DNA of 41,202 bases from an uncultured Lachnospiraceae bacterium (GCA_944384015.1 CALWRT010000101.1:1-41202), one strand, 5' to 3'; shown: positions 23,758 to 31,898, counted from the first letter of the stretch. The notes: generated by a model not told the origin, from the letters alone. Program-made: numbers and translations.

Positions 23758-25139
23758 ATGATGACAGCAAGACAGCAGGCCTCGGCACTGAAAGCGTAGG
23801 CAAATTGTTATTCCGCCTATCCCTTCCCGCCATAACGGCACAGGTAGTGAATGTCCTCTATAATATGGTAGACCGTATGTATATCGGCCATATCAAAGAC
23901 GTCGGAGCCACAGCTCTCACCGGCATGGGGGTATGCCTTCCGATCATTATGATTATATCTGCCTTTGCCGCTCTCACCGGTATGGGAGGAGCTCCCAAGG
24001 CTTCTATCCTGATGGGACAGCAGGATAACGAAGGTGCCGAAAAAATTCTTGGCAACTGTACGATGGGTACGATAATATCCGGTATTATCCTCACCGTTGT
24101 ATTTCTAATATTTGGAGACCGCCTTTTGATGCTCTTTGGCGCCAGTGCAGACACCTTCCCCTATGCCTCCGAATATCTCCGTATCTATGCTTATGGGACC
24201 CTCTTCGTCCAGATTGCCCTGGGGCTTAACAACTTTATCTCTACCCAAGGATTCGCTAAGACCGGCATGGTGAGTGTGCTGATCGGCGCCATCTGCAATA
24301 TTATTTTAGACCCAATCTTCATCTTCGGCTTTGACATGGGCGTTGCGGGGGCGGCTTGGGCAACGATTATCTCACAAGCTTTGTCCGCTGCATGGGTACT
24401 CTCCTTCCTGTGCAGCAAGCGTACTATATTGAAGATACGCCTCAAGAACCTGCGCATCAGCCCAAAGGTCTATCTGCCGTGTATTGCTCTCGGGCTATCG
24501 CCTTTTACTATGCAGGCGACCGAGAGTCTCATCACCGTCTGCTATAATTCTTCTCTGCTGAAGTACGGCGGAGATATCGCTGTCGGATCAATGACTATCT
24601 TGTCCAGTGTCATGCAGTTCTCTATGCTGCCTCTGCAGGGGCTGACTCAGGGTTCTCAGCCGATTATCAGCTACAACTACGGCGCGCGCAACGGCGAACG
24701 TGTGAAGAAGGCCTTCTTCCTTCTTTTGAAGACCTGCCTCACCTATTCCACTCTGCTGTGGGCTATCTGTATGTTTCTGCCCCAGCTGTTTATCGCCATC
24801 TTCACAAGCGATCCGGCACTGACTGAGTACACCATGTGGACAATCCGCGTATATATGTCCATGTCACTGATCTTCGGCGCTCAGATGGCCTGCCAGCAGA
24901 CATTTGTCGCTCTCGGCAATGCAAAGACTTCTCTGTTCTTGGCTGTGCTGCGTAAAATCATACTGCTTATACCGCTTATCTTTATTCTGCCAATGTTTTT
25001 GGAAAATAAAGTATTCGCGGTCTTCCTCTCCGAGCCGGTGGCCGACACGCTCGCAGTGCTTACGACGGTGACCACCTTCTATTTCCAGTTCCGTTCCGTT
25101 CTGAAGGATCTGCAGAGAACTCCCGGGGTATACCTGTAA
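23754..25139 (+). CDS. MATE-family multidrug/cation antiporter (MepA-like)
   Basis: Membrane exporter of the MATE family, 461 residues with about 12 hydrophobic segments in two homologous halves. The start is ATG 23754, overlapping the regulator stop; the frame is open further upstream but that part is the regulator gene read in another frame. Motifs: LPAITAQVVNVLYNMVDRMY near the N-terminus, ALTGMGVCLPI, GLNNFISTQGFAKTGM, DPIFIFGFDMGVAGAA ending the first half, and LQGLTQGSQPIISYNYGA in the second. The substrate is unknown; related pumps export cationic drugs. A perfect 15-base stem straddles the stop codon. Confidence 0.93.
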   Translation: MNDDSKTAGLGTESVGKLLFRLSLPAITAQVVNVLYNMVDRMYIGHIKDVGATALTGMGVCLPIIMIISAFAALTGMGGAPKASILMGQQDNEGAEKILGNCTMGTIISGIILTVVFLIFGDRLLMLFGASADTFPYASEYLRIYAYGTLFVQIALGLNNFISTQGFAKTGMVSVLIGAICNIILDPIFIFGFDMGVAGAAWATIISQALSAAWVLSFLCSKRTILKIRLKNLRISPKVYLPCIALGLSPFTMQATESLITVCYNSSLLKYGGDIAVGSMTILSSVMQFSMLPLQGLTQGSQPIISYNYGARNGERVKKAFFLLLKTCLTYSTLLWAICMFLPQLFIAIFTSDPALTEYTMWTIRVYMSMSLIFGAQMACQQTFVALGNAKTSLFLAVLRKIILLIPLIFILPMFLENKVFAVFLSEPVADTLAVLTTVTTFYFQFRSVLKDLQRTPGVYL

Positions 25140-25161
25140 CGGTCTGCCCCGGGAGTTCTCT
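25114..25161 (+). other. Stem-loop spanning the MATE stop codon
   Basis: AGAGAACTCCCGGGG (25114-25128) and CCCCGGGAGTTCTCT (25147-25161) are a perfect 15-base inverted repeat; the stop codon (25137-25139) lies in the loop. No U-tract follows on either strand (the next T-rich stretch starts about 50 bases later), so this is either an unusual terminator or an mRNA 3'-end stabiliser. Confidence 0.55.
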
Positions 25162-25259
25162 AAGGGAGGAAATGATGACTTCGTCCTTGTTTTCCTCATG
25201 ATTTGTCTGATTCTTTTGTTGTTTTTCGGCTTCTGATCCAGCCTGCCTTGGATTGTTCT

Positions 25260-26672
25260 TTACGGGCGGAGTTCTTTGTATAGCGTCTTCCCCGCCTCAT
25301 TTTTCGGTATTTGACTAATGGAATAGACGGTGAATGCCTTTTGATTCAGCCTTGTCTTTTCTGAGAGAAAGGCTGCGACAGCTTCCCTGTCTTCTGCTCT
25401 GGGAGAAGTGATATACACGTCCATATGGTCATCCACACCGGTACATGCGCAGTCCCAATCCTGGTAAGCCTCCTTCACCATTCTCTGAGCCTCGTCCAGA
25501 TTCACTCGATTGCCGTATATTTTCAGAAAACGCTTCTTGCGCCCCACTATATAGAAATATCCGTCTTCATCCATGCGGGCCATGTCCCCTGTCACCAGTC
25601 TGCCGCCCCGCTCGTCCCCTTTCGACAAATCCTCCTGAGAAAGAGCGTAGCCAAGCGTTACATTCGGCCCTTCATACACGAGCTCTCCAACCACATCCGG
25701 CTTGTCAATCGGCTGTCCATCCACGTCGATCAGCGTAAAGGAACCACCCGGAATCGCGATCCCCATACTCCCGTACTTCTCTAGTGATCGTTCAGGCGGC
25801 AGATAGGCCATCCTGGCCGTCGCTTCGGTCTGCCCGTACATGACCACGAACTGCTTGCCCTCCCGGGCCGCGTATTCGGCAAACTCTCTGTGAAGATTGG
25901 GCGCCAGCTTCCCGCCCGCCTGAGTCATCGTCCTCAGGCTCGGCAGATCCATTCGGAAGAAGCGCAGCTTCTTCAGCATCTCATAGGTGTAGGGCACTCC
26001 TCCAAAGGAAGTTGCCTGCTCTTCCTGGAAAAATTCCCAAAATTCCTTCTCGAACAGCGTCTTCGTGGTCAGAAGCACCGCTGCCCCTTTCCATACATGA
26101 CTGTTGATGATGGACAACCCATAGGTGTAGTTCATCGGCAGCGTCGTGATCGGCCGTTCACTGGCATCCAGCTTCAGATATTCGGCAATGGACTGGGCGT
26201 TGGACTGAATATTCTCATAGCTCTGACGCACAAGTTTCGGGCTTCCCGTACTCCCAGATGTGGTCAAAAGCAGCGCCAGCCCCTCATACAGCGGTATTTC
26301 CTTCGGATGCTTCGTGCGCAGCAGAATATATCCGTATCTCTCCAGTACCGCCTCCCCTTCCCACTCTGTCTCCTGTTCCTTCGGCACATACAGATAAGCC
26401 GGCCGGTATGTCCGAATCAGCTCATCCGCCAATTCCCGGTTAATGTGAGCATCCAGCAGCAAGGGCACTACTCTGTTCTCCAGAAAACTTAGATAACCCA
26501 GCATAGATCCGATTGTATTCTTGCAGAATGCAAATACCAGTGTTCTTCCCCCTATTGACTCTCCCATTTCCCTGGACAAATTCTCCAAATCCCGGTACGT
26601 GGCCGCTTTCCCTCCCGGCTCTATCCCAATCGGCTCATCCCCATACTTGTGGTATTCATCATAATATGCCAT
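25260..26672 (-). CDS. AMP-forming acyl ligase (ANL superfamily)
   Basis: Adenylate-forming enzyme that activates a carboxylic acid as acyl-AMP and passes it to a thiol (CoA or a carrier protein). The start is ATG 26670-26672, with AGGAGGGG 6 bases upstream. In 470 residues: P-loop TTSGSTGSPK at 137-146, YGQTEATARM (A5), GRLVTGDMARMDEDGY (A7), GRKKRFLKIYGNRVN (A8) and the C-terminal catalytic Lys462 in NEAGKTLYKEL. It is somewhat shorter than typical acyl-CoA synthetases (500-560) and near the size of DltA-like, carrier-protein-directed ligases. It is the last gene of the ACP-MBL-LuxE-LuxC-ligase operon, so the operon's own ACP is a plausible acceptor; that is inference. No clear terminator follows. 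Confidence 0.9.
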   Translation of the reverse strand: MAYYDEYHKYGDEPIGIEPGGKAATYRDLENLSREMGESIGGRTLVFAFCKNTIGSMLGYLSFLENRVVPLLLDAHINRELADELIRTYRPAYLYVPKEQETEWEGEAVLERYGYILLRTKHPKEIPLYEGLALLLTTSGSTGSPKLVRQSYENIQSNAQSIAEYLKLDASERPITTLPMNYTYGLSIINSHVWKGAAVLLTTKTLFEKEFWEFFQEEQATSFGGVPYTYEMLKKLRFFRMDLPSLRTMTQAGGKLAPNLHREFAEYAAREGKQFVVMYGQTEATARMAYLPPERSLEKYGSMGIAIPGGSFTLIDVDGQPIDKPDVVGELVYEGPNVTLGYALSQEDLSKGDERGGRLVTGDMARMDEDGYFYIVGRKKRFLKIYGNRVNLDEAQRMVKEAYQDWDCACTGVDDHMDVYITSPRAEDREAVAAFLSEKTRLNQKAFTVYSISQIPKNEAGKTLYKELRP

Positions 26673-26744
26673 AAAATCCCCTCCTTCTGTCAGCATTTCC
26701 CCGCAGTGCCTTCGGCCTTGCAGTCTGCCTGATTTTCCTGCCTC

Positions 26745-27992
26745 CTACCCAATTCTTCGGGACAGAGAACCGATGATGTCATATCCGTCCCACACAAGAT
26801 CCATAGACAATGTCTCTCCGAAGGGCACTACCCGGTCGATCCCTTTCAGGTGATTTTCCTGAATCAGCTGAACCACCTCTTCCTGGGATATCCCGCACAC
26901 TGCCGCTGTCTGCACCTTCTTGGTCACTGCCGAAGCCAGTTCCTGCAGGCTCTCCATCTCTTTCTCGAAGAACAGCCCGAAAATTCCCCGATATGTATCT
27001 GCCGGCCGCTTGAAGGTCTGAAGGCTGACACGGTACAGCAGATTGCCATACCTTCGGACAGTTGCTTCGTCCTCTGTATCGGCCAGGAAGTTGCACAGCC
27101 GGTCATACTTCTCGCTCGCCTTAATCGGTTCCAGAACATACTTGCCGGCCATCTTGACAACCGCTTCCCAGAAACGGTCTTGTACCTTCTCCTTCTCCTG
27201 CTGGGTTCCTCTCCACTGGTCGGTCAGCCATATGATCAGATGAGGAGACGAACAGGCATTCTGATCCATCAGATATGTGTCGTCGTAGAAGCGCTTCGCC
27301 AGCTGCGTAAGCTGTCCCTCATCCATATTGGCAATCGCCTCCGGACGAATCAGTCCCAGAGAATAGCGGTCAGCAAACGCCACTTCCCGACATCTGCTTC
27401 CTATGGCAGACTCCCGAATCGCCTGGATGGTCTCATCCCCGCCCCAGATAATCCTGGCATCGCAGATGGAGGAGTACCAATCGGTTACGTCTTTGTCATG
27501 CCCGTAGGCCACAATAGAAGTAGCCTCCCGTATAGCAGGATAACCGCCTCCAGCCAGTACTCTTTCCACCGCCTGGCACAGAATATCCGTCTGCGCAAAC
27601 TCCTTCGACGGCACCCGCACAATGTTGGCATTTCCGGCCAGCAGGCCAAGGGCATAGGAATAGGCAAAATTCACAGGCACATTGGAAGGGGCGATGTGGA
27701 AGGCAAGCCCCAGCCCAATCCTGGTACCAGACAGGCCAAGCCTCTCCTTCATGCGCAGAAGGTTCGCCCGGCGGCACCAGAAGCCGAAGGCCGCCACATC
27801 GGTATAGGCCGGTGTCCTAGTATCCTCTCTCAGAGCTCTTGCCAGATCACCCAGAAAAGAAATCGCCTCCTCTGAGAATGGCTCCGCCGGCAGTCCCAAC
27901 GGTTCATATACACCGCTCAACAGACGGATTCGTCCTCTCAGCTCTTTTGGCATCTGCCCTGCAGTTTGGTCATTTCTGCTCATAGGTATCAC
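26745..27992 (-). CDS. LuxC-family acyl-CoA/acyl-enzyme reductase
   Basis: Aldehyde-dehydrogenase-fold reductase of the LuxC family, which in luminous bacteria takes the acyl group from LuxE onto a cysteine and reduces it with NADPH to the fatty aldehyde. The 415-residue protein has the family's FHIAPSNVPVNFAYSYALGL near 98-117, GNANIVRVPSK at 120-130 and the presumed acyl-accepting Cys247 (DQNACSSPH). The start is GTG 27990-27992, with GAGG 7 bases upstream, overlapping luxE by 23 bases; an ATG three codons later is possible but badly spaced. The protein is shorter than Vibrio LuxC (about 480). The overlap with the LuxE gene indicates stoichiometric synthesis, as expected for a complex. Confidence 0.9.
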   Translation of the reverse strand: MIPMSRNDQTAGQMPKELRGRIRLLSGVYEPLGLPAEPFSEEAISFLGDLARALREDTRTPAYTDVAAFGFWCRRANLLRMKERLGLSGTRIGLGLAFHIAPSNVPVNFAYSYALGLLAGNANIVRVPSKEFAQTDILCQAVERVLAGGGYPAIREATSIVAYGHDKDVTDWYSSICDARIIWGGDETIQAIRESAIGSRCREVAFADRYSLGLIRPEAIANMDEGQLTQLAKRFYDDTYLMDQNACSSPHLIIWLTDQWRGTQQEKEKVQDRFWEAVVKMAGKYVLEPIKASEKYDRLCNFLADTEDEATVRRYGNLLYRVSLQTFKRPADTYRGIFGLFFEKEMESLQELASAVTKKVQTAAVCGISQEEVVQLIQENHLKGIDRVVPFGETLSMDLVWDGYDIIGSLSRRIG

Positions 27993-29046
27993 TGCACCCC
28001 CTCACTTCTGCATTGCGTATCCTCCCTGTCACTTCAAAATACTTTCCTTTGCGTCCGCACGGACAGTCATCCTCCCCCAGCAGAATCCCTTCGTCTTCGG
28101 TAAGAATCGAATGTCCTGGGTACGAAGTCGGTATCATGGACAGTACCTGGATCACCCCTTTCTCCCCCGCCTCACACGGAGAGAAATCTCCCATCCTGCG
28201 CATAATCACGTCCGAGTACGTACTAGCGTGGAGATGTCCGCATTCGCATTCCATATAGATGCAGCCAGTCTGCTCCACCATCCCGTAATAATCATGGACT
28301 CTCTGAATACCGCAGGCCTCCTTGAGCCTCTCTTTGAACTCTTCCCTGGATACAGCCTCTCCCTGAAGCTTCTTCCAGCCTCCGCCGTGAATCAGTATTC
28401 CTTCCGACAGATCCAACCGCTCCCTGCTCCTGCGCAATTCTTGATAAAAATATTTCCACACCACATAGGTAAATCCGAAGAGCAATATCGGTCTGCCCTG
28501 GTATTTTTCCAGAAATGCCCGCAGTTCCTCCACATTTAGATGCATATCGTCATCCATCGCATAGATTCTCTTGGAGCCGAACATGGAAAATCCAAGAATT
28601 CCCGCTCCTCTTGCAGAAAACATCGCCCGGTTGCGTATGACAGACGGGCAGTCCAGGATGATCATCGGCATCCGGGACTGTCCGGTAAATTCGCTGACGA
28701 TCCGCGCCAGCGTAAGCTGCTGATTCCGGGATGTCTCTTCATCCAGATAGATTTTCGACACCTGCTGTCCAGTCGTACCGGAAGAAGTCATCGTCTTAAA
28801 CACCCTGTCTCTTGGAATGCTGAGCAGTTCTCTCTCTTTGAAGATCCGCACCGGCATCATCGGGATGTCCAGGCTCGATGTGCCCATCCCTTCCCGGTAT
28901 CCAAGTCCGTCTGTAATTTTCTTATAGTCTGCACAGTGTTCCCGGTGATACTGTGTCAGCCATGAGAGCCTCTCGTAGAGCAGCCTCTCCTTCTCTTCCT
29001 TCCCCACCTTATAGGGTTCTCTTTCCAATATCTGGGCATAATCCAT
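27970..29046 (-). CDS. LuxE-family acyl-protein synthetase
   Basis: Member of the LuxE acyl-protein synthetase family, distantly related to AMP-forming ligases: activates a fatty acid with ATP and carries it on its own cysteine before transfer to LuxC. The 358 residues include TSSGTTGQ at 87-94, the family-specific IHGGGWKKLQG near 228, YGMVEQTGCIY and a C-terminal RGCSDTYEQK. Cys351, seven residues from the end, is at the place of the acyl-transfer cysteine near the C-terminus of Photobacterium LuxE (Cys364). Extra cysteine/histidine pairs (CECGHLH, CPCGR) may bind zinc, as in PaaK-like enzymes. AGGAGGTGAGGAT precedes the ATG. The gene overlaps luxC and follows the MBL gene by 83 bases. Confidence 0.9.
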   Translation of the reverse strand: MDYAQILEREPYKVGKEEKERLLYERLSWLTQYHREHCADYKKITDGLGYREGMGTSSLDIPMMPVRIFKERELLSIPRDRVFKTMTSSGTTGQQVSKIYLDEETSRNQQLTLARIVSEFTGQSRMPMIILDCPSVIRNRAMFSARGAGILGFSMFGSKRIYAMDDDMHLNVEELRAFLEKYQGRPILLFGFTYVVWKYFYQELRRSRERLDLSEGILIHGGGWKKLQGEAVSREEFKERLKEACGIQRVHDYYGMVEQTGCIYMECECGHLHASTYSDVIMRRMGDFSPCEAGEKGVIQVLSMIPTSYPGHSILTEDEGILLGEDDCPCGRKGKYFEVTGRIRNAEVRGCSDTYEQK

Positions 29047-29129
29047 ATCCTCACCTCCTGTATATGCTGCGCTTATTTCTTTATCTCTGATTCTTCCGAT
29101 GTCATGCGCTCATCGAATCTCCCCCGCTG

Positions 29130-29819
29130 TCACGGCTTTTGCAGCTCTTTCTCCTGCCAGTCATCCATCAAGACGCCTTCCCCCAGCGGGAACGCAGGTC
29201 CGTGCCCGGGATATACGATTATCTTCTGATCCAGCGACCGAAAATAGGGGACGGCCTTCTGCTCATAGTCTTCGCGGCTCCCCCCGTCGAACCTGGTAAT
29301 CACCGCCCGGTCTCCAAGCAGGGAATCCCCGCAGAACAGCCCGATTCCTTCTGCCATAATTCCAATGCTTCCAGGAGAATGCCCTGGTATCTGGGTCAGA
29401 ACAAATTGCCTGCCCTGCCAGCAAAAAAGCAGCCTGCCCTCGAAAGCGACATCGGCTGCTCTGCATGTAAACTTCGGATAATCTAACACCCGCTCTCCTG
29501 TTATGAACATCAAATATACCCCGAAAATCCTGGAAAGGTTGCTGCGGATATCCTGTATCCGTTCACTGCACGGAAGCGACGCCACGGTCTTCATGTATGG
29601 ATACTGCTCTCGGAGAGGTTCCAGAGCCCGGATGTGATCCGCATGCTCATGAGAGAGAATAGCCAGTTCCGGCACTGCCTGGTTCTTCTCAATGACCTCC
29701 TGAATCAAGCTGTCCCTGTTGGGATCAATGATAATTGCCTTACATCCCGATAAGAGTACATAGCAATTACTCGTTGTCTGATCATCTGTAATGGTCACAA
29801 TCTCTATTGGACTATCCAT
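29130..29819 (-). CDS. Metallo-beta-lactamase-fold hydrolase (glyoxalase II-like)
   Basis: Cytoplasmic zinc hydrolase of the MBL fold, 229 residues from ATG 29817-29819 (AAGGAG 10 bases upstream; earlier in-frame ATGs have no ribosome binding site). The metal motif SHEHADH gives His57, His59, Asp61 and His62; the third-ligand segment is IPGHSPGSIG, then LFCGDSLLGDRA and the last histidine in YPGHGPAF. Many members of this branch are thioesterases (glyoxalase II). In this operon, between an ACP and LuxE, a role releasing an acyl group from the carrier (the task LuxD does in lux operons) is attractive but inferred. Confidence 0.88.
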   Translation of the reverse strand: MDSPIEIVTITDDQTTSNCYVLLSGCKAIIIDPNRDSLIQEVIEKNQAVPELAILSHEHADHIRALEPLREQYPYMKTVASLPCSERIQDIRSNLSRIFGVYLMFITGERVLDYPKFTCRAADVAFEGRLLFCWQGRQFVLTQIPGHSPGSIGIMAEGIGLFCGDSLLGDRAVITRFDGGSREDYEQKAVPYFRSLDQKIIVYPGHGPAFPLGEGVLMDDWQEKELQKP

Positions 29820-29854
29820 CTTCCTGCATCTCCTTGTCATCATCTGCGACGCAG

Positions 29855-30100
29855 TTACTCGATCTTCACGTCGTATTTGGCCAGCACCTCCTTGCCGTGC
29901 TCATATGTATTGAAGTCCATCACATCCACCGTCTCCATCATGATGCCGAAAGCTTCCTCCAGGTCGCTGATCAGATCCATGTGTCCGACGGAATCCCACG
30001 AGGCAATGCCCTGGTATTTCAATCCCGGCAGCTCCTCCTTCTTCACTTTCAGATTCACCATAAATGCCTTGTCATATTTTTCCAGATTTGTCATCGCCAT
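29855..30100 (-). CDS. Acyl carrier protein
   Basis: Small acidic carrier, 81 residues from ATG 30098-30100 (GGAGG 8 bases upstream; an ATG five codons earlier overlaps that ribosome binding site). Ser37 in WDSVGHMDLISDLEEAFG is the predicted 4'-phosphopantetheine attachment site, with the helical DSxxxxxL context of ACP/PCP domains; the rest is an acidic three-to-four-helix pattern (ETVDVMDFNTYEHGKEVL). It is clearly not the housekeeping AcpP (no DSLDTVEL). It is first in the operon, so it should be made in the highest amount, and presumably serves the ligase, LuxE-like and LuxC-like enzymes that follow. Confidence 0.88.
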   Translation of the reverse strand: MAMTNLEKYDKAFMVNLKVKKEELPGLKYQGIASWDSVGHMDLISDLEEAFGIMMETVDVMDFNTYEHGKEVLAKYDVKIE

Positions 30101-30166
30101 TGCTTCATCCTCCATAAAACTTTATCCTATTTGGCCCGCATATTTGCCGCTGCCATGATTAATTTC

Positions 30167-30195
30167 ATTATACCTCCTGCCAGACAGAAAAGCAA
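30167..30195 (-). promoter_or_regulatory. Predicted promoter of the ACP-LuxE-LuxC operon
   Basis: TTGCTT (30190-30195), 17 bases, TATAAT (30167-30172) on the minus strand. The predicted leader is about 60 bases. No operator-like repeat or regulator gene is adjacent. Confidence 0.7.
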
Positions 30196-30308
30196 GGAAA
30201 TAGCGGCTGTTCTATTTTTGCCGGGCATCCCGTGATGTCGGGACAGCAACGTCCAGGACTCTGCTGTTCACAAAAGCCAGGGGATATCCAAGAATAGAAA
30301 GTCCCCTC

Positions 30309-30337
30309 TTGCCAAAAGTTCCCTTCTCTTCTATACT
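30309..30337 (+). promoter_or_regulatory. Predicted promoter of the TSCPD gene
   Basis: TTGCCA (30309-30314), 17 bases, TATACT (30332-30337), 54 bases before the ATG. It is divergent from the acyl operon promoter. Confidence 0.65.
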
Positions 30338-30391
30338 GAAAGAACAGCCGGACATTTTGAAGCCGATATTGTACATAAGGAGGAATGGATC

Positions 30392-30634
30392 ATGATGTAT
30401 CAGCCAAAGGGAGTCTGTTCCCGTCTGATTAACGTAGAAGTGGAGAATAATATTATCACGTCGGTAGAATTCGTCGGCGGCTGCAACGGCAATACAAAGG
30501 GCATTGCAGCTCTAGTAGAAGGAATGGAGGTGCATGAAGCCATCCGCCGTCTGGAAGGCATTACATGCGGCCCCCGTCCTACTTCTTGTCCTGACCAGCT
30601 GTCCAAGGCGCTCCGCCAGGCCATCGGAGAATAG
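30392..30634 (+). CDS. TSCPD-domain protein (TIGR03905 type)
   Basis: Small 80-residue protein made almost wholly of a TSCPD domain, the domain found at the C-terminus of some class II ribonucleotide reductases. Key features are GVCSRLINVEVENN, EFVGGCNGNTKGIAALVEGM and CGPRPTSCPDQLSKAL; the four cysteines suggest metal binding. Its function as a free-standing protein is not known to me. AAGGAGG precedes a double ATG; I use the first. It is convergent with the aldo/keto reductase gene, with only 5 bases between the stops. Confidence 0.88.
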   Translation: MMYQPKGVCSRLINVEVENNIITSVEFVGGCNGNTKGIAALVEGMEVHEAIRRLEGITCGPRPTSCPDQLSKALRQAIGE

Positions 30635-30639
30635 CGCGC

Positions 30640-31647
30640 TTATTCCCCGAAGGCCTTCGCGGCCTCCTTCATCTTCTGCCGAATGGGCAGTTCATAAGGG
30701 CATCTTGTCTCACATACACCGCACTCTACGCAGGCGCTGGCCTTCACCTGGAAACTTCCATATCTCTGTCTTGCCCATCCTTCTAATCCGTAGCGCCTCA
30801 GATATCCTTCCATAAGGAAAACTCCGGGAATATCAATCCCTACTGTACACGGGGCACAATAATTGCATCTTCTGCAGAAGGATGTTCCCAGCTCTGCCCG
30901 CACAGTTTCGATTTTCTTTAATTCAGCTTCTGTCAAGGGCCGTGTGTCCTCCACTGCCTTCTGGTTCTGCTCAATCTCTTCTTCCGCGTACATTCCCGGA
31001 ATTACCACTGTCACATTCGGATTGGAACAGACGAAACGCATGGCCAATCTGGCATCTTCAATGGCCCCTCCTGCTAACGGCTTCATATCAATGAATCCGA
31101 TATTTTTCTCCGCGCAGGCCTCCATCAGTCTGCTCCCCTGGGACTCTACAATATTGTATGGAAACATAATCGTCTCTACCCATGGAAGAGACACTGCCCG
31201 CTCAAATACAGCCAAGGAATGGGCAGTAATTCCAATATGTCCTATCTTCCCCTGCTCTTTCGCCTCCATCAGCGCCTCTAACGCTCCGCCGGGCGCTATT
31301 ATGGTGTCCAAGTCCTTCATCGGCGGGTTGTGGAACTGATAGAGGTCAATGTAATCTGTGCGCAGATTTCTCAGACTCGTCTCCACATCCGCAGCCATCG
31401 CCTCCTTAGTCCTCGCCATACTCTTCGTCGCCAGCACGAACCGGTCTCTCAGCCCCTCCAGCGCCTGCCCCAATAGTTCCTCGCTGACTGTATAGCTTCT
31501 GGCTGTATCAATATAGTTGATCCCGGCCGCTGCCATCCGTTCTGCCAGCTTTCTTGTCCCTGCCGCGTCAATCTTTTGGATCGGTATCCCGCCGAACCCC
31601 AGCCTCGAAATCCGCAGCCCTGTTTTACCCAGTGTCACATATTCCAT
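30640..31647 (-). CDS. Aldo/keto reductase with C-terminal 4Fe-4S domain
   Basis: NAD(P)H-type aldo/keto reductase fused to a ferredoxin-like tail, 335 residues from ATG 31645-31647 (GGAGGG upstream; the in-frame ATG five codons earlier overlaps it). The catalytic tetrad is intact: Asp47 (YIDTA), Tyr52 (SYTV), Lys75 (ATKS) and His106 (YQFHN). The C-terminal part has two cysteine clusters, CRRCNYCAPC and CVECGVCETRCP, able to hold iron-sulfur clusters. Such fused reductases are common in anaerobes and mostly of unknown substrate. It is on the same strand as, and upstream of, the LuxC-type operon but has its own strong promoter and is separated from it by the TSCPD gene. Confidence 0.92.
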   Translation of the reverse strand: MEYVTLGKTGLRISRLGFGGIPIQKIDAAGTRKLAERMAAAGINYIDTARSYTVSEELLGQALEGLRDRFVLATKSMARTKEAMAADVETSLRNLRTDYIDLYQFHNPPMKDLDTIIAPGGALEALMEAKEQGKIGHIGITAHSLAVFERAVSLPWVETIMFPYNIVESQGSRLMEACAEKNIGFIDMKPLAGGAIEDARLAMRFVCSNPNVTVVIPGMYAEEEIEQNQKAVEDTRPLTEAELKKIETVRAELGTSFCRRCNYCAPCTVGIDIPGVFLMEGYLRRYGLEGWARQRYGSFQVKASACVECGVCETRCPYELPIRQKMKEAAKAFGE

Positions 31648-31750
31648 ATGTAATCCCTCCATACTCTATGCACAATTGTTCTATTATTTTACTTCATTTT
31701 CTAGAAATTATCCGCCATTTTCGCAATTATTGTATTGTTTTTGTCTTTTT

Positions 31751-31780
31751 ATTATAACAATTAGATTCTATCCCTGTCAA
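31751..31780 (-). promoter_or_regulatory. Strong predicted promoter of the aldo/keto reductase
   Basis: Minus strand TTGACA (31775-31780), 18 bases, TATAAT (31751-31756) with TG extension: all twelve consensus bases match. The leader is about 95 bases and AT-rich. I found no equally good plus-strand promoter for the divergent LD-carboxypeptidase gene. Confidence 0.85.
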
Positions 31781-31898
31781 GTATTCGTCTTCCAAGCCGA
31801 TCCGTTTGCGGCAGCGAAGCTGAAAGGCCAAACTGACGCGTCTGTTCTGTGTCCACTCTTCATAGAATAGAATAACATTCCTTTTCGAGGCATTCACA

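Noticed and set aside
25172..25201. Nine-codon frame behind a strong GGGAGG, just after the MATE stem-loop
   Set aside because: Too short to judge, unremarkable peptide, and no evidence of conservation.
26850..27875. 341-codon open frame on the plus strand inside the luxC-like gene
   Set aside because: Antisense shadow; the opposite strand has conserved LuxC motifs and good translation signals, this one has neither.
25260..30100. Bioluminescence operon
   Set aside because: LuxC and LuxE homologues are present but no luciferase (luxA/luxB) or LuxD alpha/beta hydrolase.
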